Position numbers and translations under genes: made by a program. From the NCBI GenBank assembly GCA_020632925.1, contig JACKER010000008.1, forward strand, positions 372,001 to 436,000: 64,000 bases of DNA. Direction: 5' to 3'. Position 1 is the stretch's first letter; every line of letters begins with the position of its first letter. Below, piece after piece: positions 26,427 to 36,734 of the stretch. This DNA is from Alphaproteobacteria bacterium (GTDB taxonomy: Bacteria > Myxococcota_A > UBA796 > GCA-2862545). A model generated the notes under the pieces. It was not told the DNA's origin. It made no database searches and saw only the letters and a program-made list of their open reading frames with translations.

Positions 26427-26432
26427 TAGGAT
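26427..26432 (+). promoter_or_regulatory. Candidate -10 (TAGGAT) giving a leaderless or near-leaderless helicase mRNA
   Basis: Ends 8 bases before the helicase ATG, which has no ribosome site. See the related elements at 34526, 37905 and 53689. Confidence 0.35.
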
Positions 26433-26440
26433 CGCCCGCG

Positions 26441-28174
26441 ATGGCCGATCTCCACCCCCACCTGAAGGCCCTGCACGACGCGCTGCGCGCGGAGGAGGCC
26501 GCCGAAGCCCGCGAGCTCGCGCGCCGGGACGCCCTGGCGTACGACGAGCAGGTCGCCGTGGGCCACGCCTGGCCCCCGACCCGGGTCGCGTCCGTCGAGC
26601 GCCGCGGCCGCACCGTGATCCTGCGCCTGGTCGCCGCGAAGGGCGTGGTCCTGCACGACGGGCTCCAGGCCGGCGACGCCGTGTCCGTCGAGATCCTGGG
26701 CACGCTCAGCCCCGGCTGGGTGGAGGAGGTCGAGCCGGGCGCCGCCGAGGTGCGCATCGACGCCGACGAGCCCCCGGAGGACGCTCAGGCACGCGTCCGC
26801 CGGCGCCTCGACGCGGCCACCTTCGTCCGGTACCGCCAGGCGCTCGAGCGCGCCGACGCCACGCGCTCGGACCTGCGCCGGGTGCTGCTCGGCGACCAGC
26901 CGTTCACGCCGATCGCGCAGAGCACGCAGCTCCCCGGCCTCGACGAGGCGCAGGCCCGGGCCGCGGGCAACGCCCTGCGCACGCCGAACGTCGCCGTCAT
27001 CCACGGTCCGCCGGGCACCGGCAAGACGTGGCTGCTGGCGCGCATCCTCCGCCGTCTGGTGGAGGAGGGCGACCGGCCCTGGGCGCTGGCGGAGTCCAAC
27101 GCCGGGACCGACAACCTCGCGCTCGCCGCCGCCGCCGAGGGTCTCGACGTGGTGCGCCTCGGCCCCCACAACCGGCTGCGGCCCGAGGTCGCCCCGCTCA
27201 CGCTCGAGGAGCGCATCCGCACCGGCCCCCTCGGCCCCGCGCTCGCGACGCTCGAGCGCGACCTGCGCCGCGCGTGGGGTGGCCCCGACGCCCGCACGCT
27301 GCTGGCCGAGCGCAACGAGCTCCGCGCCCGCGCCCGCGAGCACGCGCTGCAGACGGCGCAGGTGCTCGCGACCACCTTCGGCACGCTCGCGCGCATCGCC
27401 GAGGACCTGCCGCGCGCGGTGACGGCCGTGGTGGACGAGGCGACGCAGGCGACCGAGCCCGCGGTGTGGGTGGTGGTGCCCTGGGTGAAGCGCCTGGTCC
27501 TCGTCGGCGACCCGCACCAGCTGGGCCCGGTGGTGAAGACGGGCGACCCCGTGCTCTCCGAGCCGCTCCTCAACCGGCTGGTCGAGGCTGGCGTCCCGCT
27601 GCCCATGCTCGAGGTCCAGTACCGCATGGCGCCCGCCATCCGCGAGCTGGTCGCCGAGATCTACGGCCCGGACTACCGCGACGCGCCGAGCGTGGCGGAC
27701 CGCGTCGGCGAGGTCGTGTTCGTGGACACGGCGGGAGCGGGGGCCGAGGAGCGCGACCCGCTCACGAGCTCGCTGTACGAGCCCGCGGAGATCGACGCCG
27801 TCGCCCGGCTGGTCGAGGCCGAGCTCGCCCGGGGGACGCCGCGCGACCGCATCGTCGTCATCACGCCCTACTCCGCGCAGGTCTCGCGGCTCAAGGCGCG
27901 CCCGGAGCTGGCGGGCATCGAGGTGGGGACGGTCAACGCGATGCAGGGCCGCGAGCAGGACGTGGTCATCGTGTCCTTCGTCCGCAGCAACCACGACGGC
28001 GACCTCGGCTTCGTCGCCGACGACCGCCGGCTGACCGTGGCCCTGACCCGCGCCCGCCACCGGCTCCACCTCGTGGGCGACACCGGCACCCTGGCGCGCA
28101 ACGCCCGCTTCGCCCGCCTGATCGATCGGATCGCGGACGCCGGCGGCCTGCGCTCCGTCTGGGACGACATGTAG
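26441..28174 (+). CDS. UPF1/IGHMBP2-like SF1 DNA/RNA helicase
   Basis: 577 aa. The N-terminal beta-barrel-like region is as in IGHMBP2 relatives, followed by a RecA-like core. Visible motifs are GPPGTGKTWLL (Walker A, near residue 190), VDEATQATE (motif II), GDPHQLGPVV (III), QYRM (IV), TVNAMQGREQDVVIVSFVRS (V) and VALTRARHRL (VI). It is a superfamily 1B ATP-dependent 5'-3' helicase by homology. The full set of motifs suggests an active enzyme. Cytosolic; no neighbour forms an operon. It is convergent with the next gene on the right. Confidence 0.93.
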   Translation: MADLHPHLKALHDALRAEEAAEARELARRDALAYDEQVAVGHAWPPTRVASVERRGRTVILRLVAAKGVVLHDGLQAGDAVSVEILGTLSPGWVEEVEPGAAEVRIDADEPPEDAQARVRRRLDAATFVRYRQALERADATRSDLRRVLLGDQPFTPIAQSTQLPGLDEAQARAAGNALRTPNVAVIHGPPGTGKTWLLARILRRLVEEGDRPWALAESNAGTDNLALAAAAEGLDVVRLGPHNRLRPEVAPLTLEERIRTGPLGPALATLERDLRRAWGGPDARTLLAERNELRARAREHALQTAQVLATTFGTLARIAEDLPRAVTAVVDEATQATEPAVWVVVPWVKRLVLVGDPHQLGPVVKTGDPVLSEPLLNRLVEAGVPLPMLEVQYRMAPAIRELVAEIYGPDYRDAPSVADRVGEVVFVDTAGAGAEERDPLTSSLYEPAEIDAVARLVEAELARGTPRDRIVVITPYSAQVSRLKARPELAGIEVGTVNAMQGREQDVVIVSFVRSNHDGDLGFVADDRRLTVALTRARHRLHLVGDTGTLARNARFARLIDRIADAGGLRSVWDDM

Positions 28175-28187
28175 AGACCCGATGGGA

Positions 28188-29837
28188 TCAGAGGCGGTAG
28201 CGCTCGGGCGCGACCAGCCCGACCTCCGCCAGCGCCGGCACCAGCTCGCCGAGCACGCTCGCGTCGTCCACCCAGCGCTCCGGCAGGTCGGCGGGCACGT
28301 CGGCGATGACGAGCTCCCCCGTCCGATCGCGTCCGATCACCAGCGCGGTGGGCGAGCCGCCGGGGGTGGGCAGCACGAGCGCGCCGTCGTCCGCCTCGGG
28401 CACCACCTCGCCCCGCTCGACCGCCTCGGCCCAGGCCGGCACGTCCGCCGGGAAGCGCAGCCGCCGCGTCCCCTCGACCCAGCGGGCGCCCGCCTCGGCC
28501 TCAGCGAGCACCTCGACCTCGGGCTCGCCCCCGGCCGTGCGCAGGCTCGCCTCGAACCTCGCGAGCCACGCGGCGGGGCCCGGGTTCGCCCGCTCGAGCC
28601 AGGAGGCGAAGCGGTCGCCCAGCGGCACGCGCTCCCAGCGGTCCTCCGCGACGAACCGCTCGCACAGCGTGCTCCCCGCGTCCTGCTCGAGCTCGCACAG
28701 CAGGGGGCAGACCGTGCCCAGCCCCTCGCGGACCTGGTCCACGGAGCGGCCAGGGAGCCCGTCCACCGCGTACCCCACGGCGAACAGGACCTCGGGGGTG
28801 GGCAGCGGCTCGTCCAGCGCGAGCGTGGCGTAGTCGGCGGCGACCGTGACCGGCGGCTCCCCCTCGGCGAGGCGCGCCGCCAGCGCCACGAGCGAGGCGC
28901 GGACCTCACCCTCGACCTCCTCGCCCACCTGGAGCAGCCGCTGAGCGAGATCCCAGGCCACCCAGCGCGCGCGTCCACCGGTCCACGGCGCGAGCGGCGC
29001 ACCCTCCGCGATGGCCGCCAGCACCGCCAGCGCCCGCTCCTCCAGCGCATCGAGCTCGGCGTGGAAGCCGTCGCCGGGACGCGTGAGGAACAGGTCCGCG
29101 AAGTCCGTCGCCGCGTCCGAGGTCAGCCGGAGCCCATGGGACGCCGCGTACGCCACCCCGTCGCTGCACAGGTCGATCGAGCCCCACACGTGCGGGCAGG
29201 GCAGCCCCAGCCGCCGGGTGCGCGCCACCGCCGCGAGCTCCCGGTCGACGAAGCGCGCCGCCTCCCGGAGCACCTCGGTGGCCAGCGCCGGATCCGGCGC
29301 CGTCGGCCCCGCCGCGGCCGCGCGCTCGCAGGCGGGGCAGTGCGCGCGGAACAGGGGGCCCGTGTGCCGCGGGCAGCGGCGCAACCCGATCTCGTCGAGG
29401 AAGTACCACAGCACCACCGGGACGAGCTCCGCCAGCCGCCCGGCCGTCGCGTGGAACAGCGGCGAGGCGTCGGGGCGCCAGGCGAAGCCGACCAACCCGT
29501 GGCAGAGCTCGTGCGTGCTCCACTTCGCGCGGTGGCCCGGATGGAAGCTGCCGAGCGGCAGATCGTGGCGGAACGCCTGGTACTTCGCCTCCGGGAGCAC
29601 CCCCGAGTCCCACACCGGCGGCTGCGCGAGCTCGACGTCGGCCTCCGACACCCAGGCGTCCGGCGCGGGCAGCAGCACGCGGTGCTCGGCGTGGAACAGG
29701 AACAGCTCGCTCTCGCCGGCGAGCGCACCCACCCGAGCGGCCGCCGGCGAGCGCGAGAGCTCGGTCGCGGGCAGATCGGGCAGCGACACGGGCCGGACGG
29801 GCTCGCAGAGGTGGTGCAGCGCGCGCTCGAGGTCCAT
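28188..29837 (-). CDS. Hypothetical protein with HExxH-like and zinc-ribbon-like motifs
   Basis: 549 aa, cytosolic. In the N-terminal third HELCHG resembles an HExxH metalloprotease site, and downstream CPRHTGPLFRAHCPAC gives a four-ligand Cys/His cluster fit for zinc. The rest is helical, Ala/Leu/Glu-rich, with no recognised domain. The gene starts 6 bases after the stop of the histidine kinase, so the two are co-transcribed. It could be an output or partner of that kinase (inference). No signal peptide, and no second Glu ligand identified with certainty. Confidence 0.65.
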   Translation of the reverse strand: MDLERALHHLCEPVRPVSLPDLPATELSRSPAAARVGALAGESELFLFHAEHRVLLPAPDAWVSEADVELAQPPVWDSGVLPEAKYQAFRHDLPLGSFHPGHRAKWSTHELCHGLVGFAWRPDASPLFHATAGRLAELVPVVLWYFLDEIGLRRCPRHTGPLFRAHCPACERAAAAGPTAPDPALATEVLREAARFVDRELAAVARTRRLGLPCPHVWGSIDLCSDGVAYAASHGLRLTSDAATDFADLFLTRPGDGFHAELDALEERALAVLAAIAEGAPLAPWTGGRARWVAWDLAQRLLQVGEEVEGEVRASLVALAARLAEGEPPVTVAADYATLALDEPLPTPEVLFAVGYAVDGLPGRSVDQVREGLGTVCPLLCELEQDAGSTLCERFVAEDRWERVPLGDRFASWLERANPGPAAWLARFEASLRTAGGEPEVEVLAEAEAGARWVEGTRRLRFPADVPAWAEAVERGEVVPEADDGALVLPTPGGSPTALVIGRDRTGELVIADVPADLPERWVDDASVLGELVPALAEVGLVAPERYRL

Positions 29838-29843
29838 CTCCGG

Positions 29844-31043
<1,200 letters not shown>

Positions 31044-31083
31044 CCACCACCCATAACCCTCGCCCTCGTGCGGTCGCGTCCCC

Positions 31084-31111
31084 TTTGCGTCAGGGCTGCT
31101 CGGGTTATGCT
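31084..31111 (+). promoter_or_regulatory. Candidate promoter of ferredoxin gene
   Basis: TTTGCG (31084) and TATGCT (31106) stand 16 bases apart, the second 25 bases ahead of the ferredoxin ATG. Plausible housekeeping-type promoter; untested. Confidence 0.4.
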
Positions 31112-31135
31112 CCGCGCCCACAGGAGATCGCGCCC

Positions 31136-31447
<312 letters not shown>

Positions 31448-31450
31448 GGC

Positions 31451-32713
31451 CTACGGGGCTGGCCGACGACGCCAGCCCGTGCCCAGCAGCGCGTCGAGTC
31501 GCTCCGACTCCGCGGCGTAGTCGGCGTCCCCGAGCAGGTCGTCGAGCGCGATCAGCCTGCGGTCGGGGCCGTCGGTCACCGTGGCGACCGGGTCCCACGC
31601 CAGCCCGGTGACCCCCGAGCCGTCGCGCACCCCCACCGACGCGATCAGCCCGACCTGGAGCGGGATCGTCGCGAGGTCCGTGCCGAAGTCGCCCAGCGAG
31701 TACAGGATCGCCGCGGTCCGTGGCCGTCCGTCGCGGGTGCGCACCGAGCAGGTGCCGATGCCGGGCAGCTCCTCGGGCCGGTTCACCGCGCAGAGCTCGG
31801 CGGGCTCGACGGCGTGGGGTCCCGAGCCCACCACCACGTCCGCGCCGGCCTGCACCAGCCTCCGGCCGAGCTGCAGGAAGTGCGGGTCCGGGTAGTACTC
31901 GTACTCGTAGCCCCAGTGCACCATCAGCACGACGATGTGGGCGCCGCGTCGACGCACCGCCGCGATGTCCCTCGCGACGGGGCTCAGGTCGATGTCCTCG
32001 TCGAGGTGGCCGAAGGGGACGATGCCCAGATCGTGCGACGTCACCGGCGGGTGCACGTTCACCCCCCAGGTCGCGGCCACGAAGCCGACGGGCAGCCCGT
32101 CCACCACCACGATCGGCGCCGCCCCGTCGAGCCCGACGCCGAGCATCCCGCGGCCCACGACCTGCTGCCGCGTGCGCTCGAGCCCCGGGTCGCCGAGGTC
32201 GAGGGCGTGGTTGTTCACGAGCTGGACGACGTCGAGCGGCAGCGCGTCCAGCAGCGCGGGCCGGCTGTTGAACGCGTACAGGCCCCACCGCGGGGTCAGC
32301 CCCTCGCGGGTCACGGGCTCGCCCGGCACCACCGGGGTCTCGAGGTTCCCCGCACGCAACCCGGGCATGCGGTCCACCACCGCGTCCGCGAAGCCCGTCG
32401 GGTCCCCCTCGAACATCATCACGTCGCCGACGAACGAGAGGACCGCATCGCCCGCGCCGAGCGGCGGCAGCGTCGGTCGCATCGCGTCGAAGTGCTCCAG
32501 CACCTCGTCGGGCGCCGACGGCCGGTGGAAGACCGACTTCTGCACATAGAGCGCGGTCTGCTCGAGGTCCTCGAGCGGCACCCAGGTCTCCGTCTCGACC
32601 CGCACGTCCGCGTAGGGCGGCAGATCCTCCTCGGGGGTGTAGACCCAGGGGAAGGTCTCCGTCCGCTCGGGCCAGGCCGCGTCGGGCGCGCAGCCGAGCG
32701 CGAGCGCGATCAC
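31451..32713 (-). CDS. CapA-family (poly-gamma-glutamate synthesis-like) lipoprotein
   Basis: 420 aa. The N-terminus VIALALGC is a short signal peptide with lipobox, so the protein is probably anchored outside the inner membrane. The calcineurin-like CapA fold is shown by LSFVGDVMMFEGD, RAGNLETPV, VVQLVNNHALDLGD, VVLMVHWGYEYEY, ADVVVGSGPHAVEP and ILYSLGDFGTD. These are the metal-binding D, N, H and H-x-H-like positions. The family acts in capsule or polymer export or as phosphoesterase. GTG 32713 overlaps the cyclase stop (GTGA), giving tight translational coupling to the cyclase. Confidence 0.87.
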   Translation of the reverse strand: MIALALGCAPDAAWPERTETFPWVYTPEEDLPPYADVRVETETWVPLEDLEQTALYVQKSVFHRPSAPDEVLEHFDAMRPTLPPLGAGDAVLSFVGDVMMFEGDPTGFADAVVDRMPGLRAGNLETPVVPGEPVTREGLTPRWGLYAFNSRPALLDALPLDVVQLVNNHALDLGDPGLERTRQQVVGRGMLGVGLDGAAPIVVVDGLPVGFVAATWGVNVHPPVTSHDLGIVPFGHLDEDIDLSPVARDIAAVRRRGAHIVVLMVHWGYEYEYYPDPHFLQLGRRLVQAGADVVVGSGPHAVEPAELCAVNRPEELPGIGTCSVRTRDGRPRTAAILYSLGDFGTDLATIPLQVGLIASVGVRDGSGVTGLAWDPVATVTDGPDRRLIALDDLLGDADYAAESERLDALLGTGWRRRPAP

Positions 32714-34473
32714 GCCATCCTCGGCCCGGTCGCCTCGCCGGCCCGCTCCGACACGAACTGCTCGAGCGCGCGACGCTGCAGCGAGGGGACGGACGTGAAC
32801 CGCACGACGAAGCCGCCCGGCCGCAGGGACTCCACCACGCCGTAGAGCTCGTCGACGATGTTGCCCTCGAGGTCCAGCGAGAGCTTGAGCTTGTCGCGCT
32901 CGCGGGCCCGCAGGTCGCAGCGGAGCGTGACGCCGTCGTGCTCGAGGCGCAGCAGGGTCGCCCGGTGCTCCGTGGTCTCGACCTGCTTTCCCTCGACCCG
33001 CCAGACCGTGGCCGGCAGCTCGACGTCGACGTGGACCGCGGCGAGCTCGTCCGGCATCGCCAGCGAACCGACGGAGCGCACCGGGTACGCCCGGAGCACG
33101 CCGCGGCGGCCCTTGGCGCGGAACTCGAGCGCCTCCTCGACCTCGATGTCCTTCCCCGCCGCGTCCCAGGTGGTCTCGCTGACCAGGACCTGGTTGCCGA
33201 GCGTGAACGACTCGAGCCGCGCGGCGACGTTGATCGCGGCGCCGACCACGCCGTACTTCATGTGGCGCTCGTCGCCGATGTTGCCCGCGATCACGGTGCC
33301 CGTGTCGATCCCGATCCCCATCTGCAGCCGCCGGCCCTGCTCGGCGTTGAACGCCTGCAGCTCCTGGTGCATCGCGATCGCGCACTGGACCGCCCGACGC
33401 GCGTCGTCGGCGTGCGTCACGGGCGCGCCGAAGAGGATGACCATGCCGTCGCCCAGCAGCTCGGCGACGTTGCCCTCGTACCGCTCCACGATCGTGGTCA
33501 TGCGCGCGAGGTAGGCGTTGAGCAGCGCGACCATCTTCTCGGGCCCGAGCTCCTCGCCGAGCGCGGTGAACCCGCGGAGGTCCGTCATGACGACGGTCAC
33601 CACGCGCGACTCCCCGCCGAGCCGCAGGCGAGACTTGTCCTCCAGGATCTGCGCCACCACGTCCTTGTTGACGAAGCGCCCGAAGGTGTCGCGGATGAAC
33701 TCGCGCTCCTGGAGCCCCTCGACCATCCCGTTGAACGCGATGGCCAGCTCCTCGAGCTCGTCGCGCGTCCACAGCTGGACGCGGGTGTCGAGGCGGCCGG
33801 CGGTGACCGCCTTGGCGGCGTCGGCGAGCTTGCGCAGGTTGCCCGCGAGCAGTCGCCCGAACCCGAACGCCAGCATCATCGCCAGCAGGACGGCGACGAC
33901 GAGCTGGCCGATGGCGCGCATCCGGCGCCCCTCGGTCACCAGGTCCCCGCGGTCGGCGTCGGCGATGAGCTCCACCAGGCCCACCACGGCGCCGTCGGAG
34001 CCACGGATGGGCGCGAGCACTGTGTCCCAGCGGCCGGCGTCGTCCTGGAGGGCGGGGGCATAGATCAGGCGGCCCTCGTAGGCCTGGTCACGCTCGCGGA
34101 TGCCGTCGAAGATCGGGAAGCCGACCGGGTACGGGTTGGAGCGCGCGCCGTCCACGACGTAGCGCCAGGTGCCGGACTCGTCGCGGGTGCAGGTGGTGCC
34201 GTAGTAGACCAGGTCCGACCGGTCGGTCGCGTACCGCAGCAGCTGCACCGCGCGGCCGAAGGAGGAACGACCGCGGTCCTCCTCGCCCCGGAAGCTCAGG
34301 TGCTCGTCGGCGTCGATGCCCGCGGCCACGATGACCGCCAGCTCCTCCAGCTCGGCGCGCTCGCGGAGCTCCTGCTCCTGCGTGAGCGTGTGCAGGTCCC
34401 ACAACCCGTAGGCGCCCACGGTGAAGCCGTAGACCCCGCCGAACAGCAGGCCCAGCTTGATCCACAGGGACAC
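32710..34473 (-). CDS. Membrane class III adenylate/guanylate cyclase
   Basis: A first membrane helix (LGLLFGGVYGFTVGAYGLW), an extracytoplasmic sensor of about 150 aa, a second helix (VVAVLLAMMLAFGFGRLLAG), a HAMP-like linker, then the cyclase catalytic domain. In that domain VTVVMTDLRGFTAL carries the first metal Asp, LLGDGMVILFGAP the second, and GIGIDTGTVIAGNIG and NVAARLE complete the site. A 110-aa C-terminal tail of PilZ-like appearance (RCDLRARERDKLKLSLDLEG) follows, unassigned. ATP versus GTP use cannot be decided. GTG 34473 is preferred; a longer frame to 34548 would overlap the divergent gene start at 34539. Confidence 0.9.
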   Translation of the reverse strand: MSLWIKLGLLFGGVYGFTVGAYGLWDLHTLTQEQELRERAELEELAVIVAAGIDADEHLSFRGEEDRGRSSFGRAVQLLRYATDRSDLVYYGTTCTRDESGTWRYVVDGARSNPYPVGFPIFDGIRERDQAYEGRLIYAPALQDDAGRWDTVLAPIRGSDGAVVGLVELIADADRGDLVTEGRRMRAIGQLVVAVLLAMMLAFGFGRLLAGNLRKLADAAKAVTAGRLDTRVQLWTRDELEELAIAFNGMVEGLQEREFIRDTFGRFVNKDVVAQILEDKSRLRLGGESRVVTVVMTDLRGFTALGEELGPEKMVALLNAYLARMTTIVERYEGNVAELLGDGMVILFGAPVTHADDARRAVQCAIAMHQELQAFNAEQGRRLQMGIGIDTGTVIAGNIGDERHMKYGVVGAAINVAARLESFTLGNQVLVSETTWDAAGKDIEVEEALEFRAKGRRGVLRAYPVRSVGSLAMPDELAAVHVDVELPATVWRVEGKQVETTEHRATLLRLEHDGVTLRCDLRARERDKLKLSLDLEGNIVDELYGVVESLRPGGFVVRFTSVPSLQRRALEQFVSERAGEATGPRMA

Positions 34474-34525
34474 GTGCTGGCGGGTTCCTGGGGTCGGGGG
34501 CTGGGCGGCGATGGATTCCTCCGGG

Positions 34526-34531
34526 TACGCT
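34526..34531 (+). promoter_or_regulatory. Candidate -10 (TACGCT) for leaderless lipoprotein mRNA
   Basis: Ends 7 bases before ATG 34539, which lacks a ribosome site. Transcription would then start at or near the ATG. Confidence 0.35.
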
Positions 34532-34538
34532 GGCCCCC

Positions 34539-35426
34539 ATGCTGCCACAGCTGCTCCTCGCCGGCTGCGCCGCTCCGCCGAACGGTCTCGGACGCCCGAA
34601 CCGACTCGCGGTGGGCGCGGACGCGGTCTACGTCTCGGACTTCGAGCACGACCGGATCGTCCAGACCCGCGCCGACGGGACCTTCGTGCGGACGTTCGGA
34701 GGCCGGGGGCTGGGCACGAACCAGCTGTGGCGGGTGACGGCGATGGTGGTGGACGAGGACGGCTCGCTGCTGGTCGCGAACCGGCGCCCCGAGTCCGACG
34801 CCGAGGACAGCGCCACGGTCGTGGAGGTGAAGCGCTTCGTGGACGGCGCCGAGGTCGAGCGGGTCGATCTCGGGGGCAAGGTCCTGCAGGACGATGCCTG
34901 GCTCGACGCGATCGCGCCGATGGACGACGGGCGCTGGCTCCTCGCCGACAGCGCCCACGGCGAGCTCATGGTGGTGCAGGAGGGGCGTCTGGTGGGCCGG
35001 TTCGGCGGTATCCCGCGGCCTGACGCCGCCCCCACGGCGCTCGTGCGCGAGGGGATGGTGTTCTGGGAGGTGGAGCAGATGCGCCACCGGATCACCCCGC
35101 TCGACAGCCACGGGCAGGCGCTGCGGTTCGAGCCGTCGGAGGACGTCGGCGAGCTGCGGTTCCCGAGCGCGATCGGGGTCTGTGAGGCCCAGGGGTGGGT
35201 GGCGATCGCGGACTTCGGGAACCTCCGCGTGGTCCGCGTGACGACCGAAGGCGGCCTGCTGAGCTCCTTCGCGCCCACGCCCGCGGGCCCCGACCGCCCC
35301 GTCCAGCTGCTCGATCTGGCGGTGTCCGAGGACTGCAGCCGGCTCTACCTCGTCGACAGCAAGGGGGACCGCGTGCTCATCACCGATCCCGACGGTGCCG
35401 TGCTCGGGCAGATCTCCACCTGGTGA
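34539..35426 (+). CDS. NHL/SMP-30-like beta-propeller lipoprotein
   Basis: 295 aa. The signal MLPQLLLAGC has a clear lipobox. The mature part has four to six NHL-like blades: RPNRLAVGADAVYVSDFEHDRIV, MVVDEDGSLLVANR, RFPSAIGV followed by VAIADFGNLRVVRV, and LDLAVSEDCSRLYLVDSKGDRV. Such propellers bind ligands or are lactonase-like; no catalytic set is seen. Divergent from the cyclase and convergent with the sulfatase. Confidence 0.82.
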   Translation: MLPQLLLAGCAAPPNGLGRPNRLAVGADAVYVSDFEHDRIVQTRADGTFVRTFGGRGLGTNQLWRVTAMVVDEDGSLLVANRRPESDAEDSATVVEVKRFVDGAEVERVDLGGKVLQDDAWLDAIAPMDDGRWLLADSAHGELMVVQEGRLVGRFGGIPRPDAAPTALVREGMVFWEVEQMRHRITPLDSHGQALRFEPSEDVGELRFPSAIGVCEAQGWVAIADFGNLRVVRVTTEGGLLSSFAPTPAGPDRPVQLLDLAVSEDCSRLYLVDSKGDRVLITDPDGAVLGQISTW

Positions 35427-35432
35427 CGCCGC

Positions 35433-36686
35433 TCACTGAGGCTTCTTCGGGTACCGGTTGAGCTCCTCCACCAGCGCAGGCAGGTCCTTGCGCAGCTCCT
35501 TGCGCTTGAGCGAGCCGGTGACCTCGACCTCCGCGTCCCCGTCGACCCGGTACGTCCTGATCTCGCCGCCCTGATCGACGAGCTTGAGGTGGCCGTCGCT
35601 CACCGCCCGCTCCACCCGGGTCCACGGCGGACCGACCGCCGGGTGGCGGATCTCGGAGTAGACCAGGTCGCGCACGCGCTCCTCGGGGTCCCGCAGCACC
35701 GGCCACAGCGACACCCCGTCCAGCGGCGCGGGCGCCTGGTCGACGCCCGCCAGCTCCATCAGCGTCGGGAAGACGTCGACGATGTGCGCGAGCGCGTCGG
35801 TGTGGGCGCCCTGCACCACGCCCGGTCCCGCGACCACGAAGGGCACCCGCACGCCCCCCTCCAGGAAGCTCCCCTTCTCCCCTTCCTGACCGTCCGCGTC
35901 CTTCGCGTAGCTCGGGGTGCCGTTGTCCCCGATCACGAAGACGAGCGTGTGGTCCAGCGTCGGCCCGAGGGCCTGCAACAACCGCCCGATCTCCAGGTCC
36001 GCCGCCTGGACGTTCGCGGCGAACAGCGCGTTCTCGTCGGCGGGATCGATCTCGCCGCCCATGGGGAGGTCGGGCGGGACCATCAGCGGGCGGTGGGAGG
36101 CGTGGAACGGGACGTAGACGAACCACGGCTCCTGCAGCCGGCCGACCGCCTCGATCGTGTCGTCGACGATGGCGGTGGTCGAGAATCGGTGGTCGAGCGC
36201 GGTCGTCCCGTCGAAGCCGACCCGCTCCCAGTTCACGTAGGAGGGCTCGCCGCGGTCGGGCAGGTCCGACTTCGCCACGATGTTGTTCAGGCTCCCCGCG
36301 AACAGGTCGAAGCCCTGCAGGTGCGGGTGGGCCTCCGCGCTCGGGCTGCGGACCGTGGAGAGGTGCCACTTCCCGACGACCGCGGAGGACCAGTCGGTGC
36401 CGGACAGGTCCAGCATCTCCGGGATGGTGACCTCGGAGAGCGCCAGCTCCTTGGGCTGCATCGCCATGATCACGGAGCCCACGCCGTTGTGCAGCGGCTG
36501 ACGGCCCGTGAGCAGCGCCGCCCGCGTGGGCGAGCAGGTCGGCATGGCCCAGGCGTGGTCGAAGCGAAGCCCGCGCTCGGCCAAATCGTCGATCACCGGG
36601 GTCGGCGGCGCCCCCGGGTACCCGTAGGCGGAGACCTGGTCGACGCCCACGTCGTCGAGCAGGATCAACAGGACGTTGGTGACCAG
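35433..36686 (-). CDS. Type I sulfatase (arylsulfatase family)
   Basis: The formylglycine consensus CSPTR (C-x-P-x-R, in MPTCSPTRAALLTGR) marks a Cys-type sulfatase. Metal residues are seen in LILLDDVGVD and FVIGDNGTPSYAKD, with KWHLS also typical. It hydrolyses sulfate esters after Cys is converted to formylglycine by a separate enzyme. No signal peptide is encoded, unusual for the family. The first legal ATG/GTG/TTG start is TTG 36668, which would cut the first beta strand (NVLLILLDD). A CTG at 36686 with GGAGG 6 bases upstream restores it and is used here. Confidence 0.85.
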   Translation of the reverse strand: MVTNVLLILLDDVGVDQVSAYGYPGAPPTPVIDDLAERGLRFDHAWAMPTCSPTRAALLTGRQPLHNGVGSVIMAMQPKELALSEVTIPEMLDLSGTDWSSAVVGKWHLSTVRSPSAEAHPHLQGFDLFAGSLNNIVAKSDLPDRGEPSYVNWERVGFDGTTALDHRFSTTAIVDDTIEAVGRLQEPWFVYVPFHASHRPLMVPPDLPMGGEIDPADENALFAANVQAADLEIGRLLQALGPTLDHTLVFVIGDNGTPSYAKDADGQEGEKGSFLEGGVRVPFVVAGPGVVQGAHTDALAHIVDVFPTLMELAGVDQAPAPLDGVSLWPVLRDPEERVRDLVYSEIRHPAVGPPWTRVERAVSDGHLKLVDQGGEIRTYRVDGDAEVEVTGSLKRKELRKDLPALVEELNRYPKKPQ

Positions 36687-36734
36687 GGACCGCCTCCGGT
36701 CACCACCGTACCCTCCGCCCGCGGGCGGCGAAGG

